Below, in pieces: positions 4,651-5,133 of a stretch of 5,133 nt of DNA. How positions within the stretch are numbered: position 1 is the first letter of the stretch; each line of letters begins with the position of its first letter. Source of the stretch: an uncultured Clostridia bacterium (GTDB lineage: Bacteria > Bacillota > Clostridia > TANB77 > CAG-508); the NCBI GenBank assembly GCA_944393455.1, contig CALYAH010000096.1, positions 1 to 5,133 on the forward strand, written 5' to 3'. The notes beneath the pieces are model-generated. The model did no database searches and had not been told where the DNA came from. It worked only from the letters and a program-made list of their open reading frames with translations. A program made the translations under genes and the position numbers.

Positions 4651-5013
4651 ATGTCTAGAAATGAATTTGTATGTGATTGTAATGTAATTCATCAAGATAT
4701 GGTTGACAAAACAATAAAAAATATGCCAGAAGAAGATGTGTTTAACAAATTAGCAGAATTCTTTAAAATTCTAGGAGATACAACAAGAGTTAGAATTTTA
4801 TTTGCTTTAGATCAAAACGAAATGTGTGTATGTGATATTGCAAATGTTTTAGGAATGAGCAAATCATCAATTTCACATCAGTTAGGAACTTTAAGAAGAA
4901 GTGGAATTGTTAAGTGTAGAAAATCTGGCAAAGAAGTTTTTTATATGTTAGACGATGACCATGTAAAGCAAGTATTTGAAATAGGTATTGAACATATAGA
5001 ACATAGAAAATAA
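4651..5013 (+). CDS. ArsR/SmtB-family metal-sensing repressor (CadC-like)
   Basis: This 120-residue winged-helix repressor should bind its operators as a dimer and let go when metal binds. The DNA-binding helices lie at about 59-84 (CVCDIANVLGMSKSSISHQLGTLRRSG), followed by the wing (87-98). Two metal sites are visible. Cys59 and Cys61, with Cys8 and Cys10 in the N-terminal arm, match the alpha3N site that senses Cd, Pb or Bi in CadC. Asp102, His104, His115 and His118 fit D-x-H-x10-H-x2-H, the C-terminal alpha5 zinc site of SmtB/CzrA. CadC of plasmid pI258 is similar in length and layout, though its N-terminal cysteines are spaced more widely. The start is supported by AAGGAGGT (4638-4645), five bases upstream. 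The gene is first in an operon with a metal-exporting ATPase 18 bases downstream, and the operators upstream imply autoregulation. The family is firm; the exact metal is inferred. Confidence 0.93.
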   Translation: MSRNEFVCDCNVIHQDMVDKTIKNMPEEDVFNKLAEFFKILGDTTRVRILFALDQNEMCVCDIANVLGMSKSSISHQLGTLRRSGIVKCRKSGKEVFYMLDDDHVKQVFEIGIEHIEHRK

Positions 5014-5031
5014 AAATGGAGGTAAAAGAAT

Positions 5032-5133
5032 ATGAAAAGTAAATTTAAATTAAAAGGATTAGATTGTGCAAATTGTGCAGCAGAATTAGAAAGAGCAATA
5101 CAAAAATTAGATGGAATAGAAAGTGCGAATATA
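5032..5133 (+). CDS. Heavy-metal-transporting P-type ATPase (CadA/ZntA-like), 5' end only
   Basis: Only the first 34 codons are in the window. They encode the start of a heavy-metal-associated domain: a beta strand (KFKLKGL), the metal-binding loop GLDCANC with Cys12 and Cys15, a helix (AAELERAIQKLDG) and the start of the next strand. The DCANCA form is common in Cd/Zn/Pb exporters of the CadA/ZntA type, while copper exporters more often have GMTCxxC. GGAGG (5018-5022) lies nine bases before the ATG, and the gene follows the ArsR-type repressor by 18 bases, so the two should be co-transcribed. The product would sit in the cytoplasmic membrane and pump toxic divalent metal out of the cell. The catalytic part (DKTGT, CPC) is outside the window, so the substrate class rests on this motif and the repressor. 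Confidence 0.88.
   Translation, partial: MKSKFKLKGLDCANCAAELERAIQKLDGIESANI

Overview
The window is AT-rich (roughly 30% G+C in secA and the ArsR gene) and uses strong AGGAGG-type ribosome binding sites, TTGACA/TATAAT promoters and hairpin-plus-T terminators. This, and the character of the SecA protein, suggest a low-GC Bacillota, most likely an anaerobic member of Clostridia. The species cannot be named from the sequence.

Left part (1-1079). The window opens in a 13-bp inverted repeat that may continue outside it. A rightward terminator-like hairpin follows (93-117), then a perfect 12-bp bidirectional terminator (132-162). The terminator closes a leftward gene (180-728) for a small membrane-anchored protein whose soluble domain resembles the C-terminal part of the DUF1980/TIGR03943 (YcgQ-like) proteins. 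Between this gene and secA lies a 174-bp non-coding element (797-970) with terminal inverted repeats of about 44 bp and a perfect 8-bp flanking direct repeat, ATGATTTT. These are the hallmarks of a MITE inserted between two divergent promoters.

Middle (1080-3836). This is secA, the ATPase motor of the Sec protein export pathway, but its frame is broken twice. A TAA lies at 2700-2702, before the motif VI arginines. A TGA lies at 3816-3818, exactly where the third zinc-binding cysteine of the C-terminal SEC-C motif should be; the frame then continues His-Gly-Lys-Asn-Ala-TAG. All other conserved SecA blocks are present and in one frame, so this is a very recent lesion, a sequence error or, less likely, recoding. 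Read through, the protein would have about 918 residues.

Right part (3837-5133). A self-contained cassette holds an extended -10 promoter, a structured leader of about 150 nt, an unrecognised 115-aa gene of about 40% G+C (clearly richer than its neighbours) and a terminator overlapping its stop codon. Then begins a metal-resistance operon: a promoter bearing two TGAA-N6-TTCA operators, an ArsR/SmtB (CadC-like) repressor with both an N-terminal cysteine site and a complete C-terminal zinc site, and the first 34 codons of a heavy-metal P-type ATPase with its GLDCANC metal-binding motif. The repressor would sense Cd/Pb/Zn-type ions and release the operon so that the ATPase can export them.

No rRNA, tRNA, CRISPR array or transposase gene was seen.
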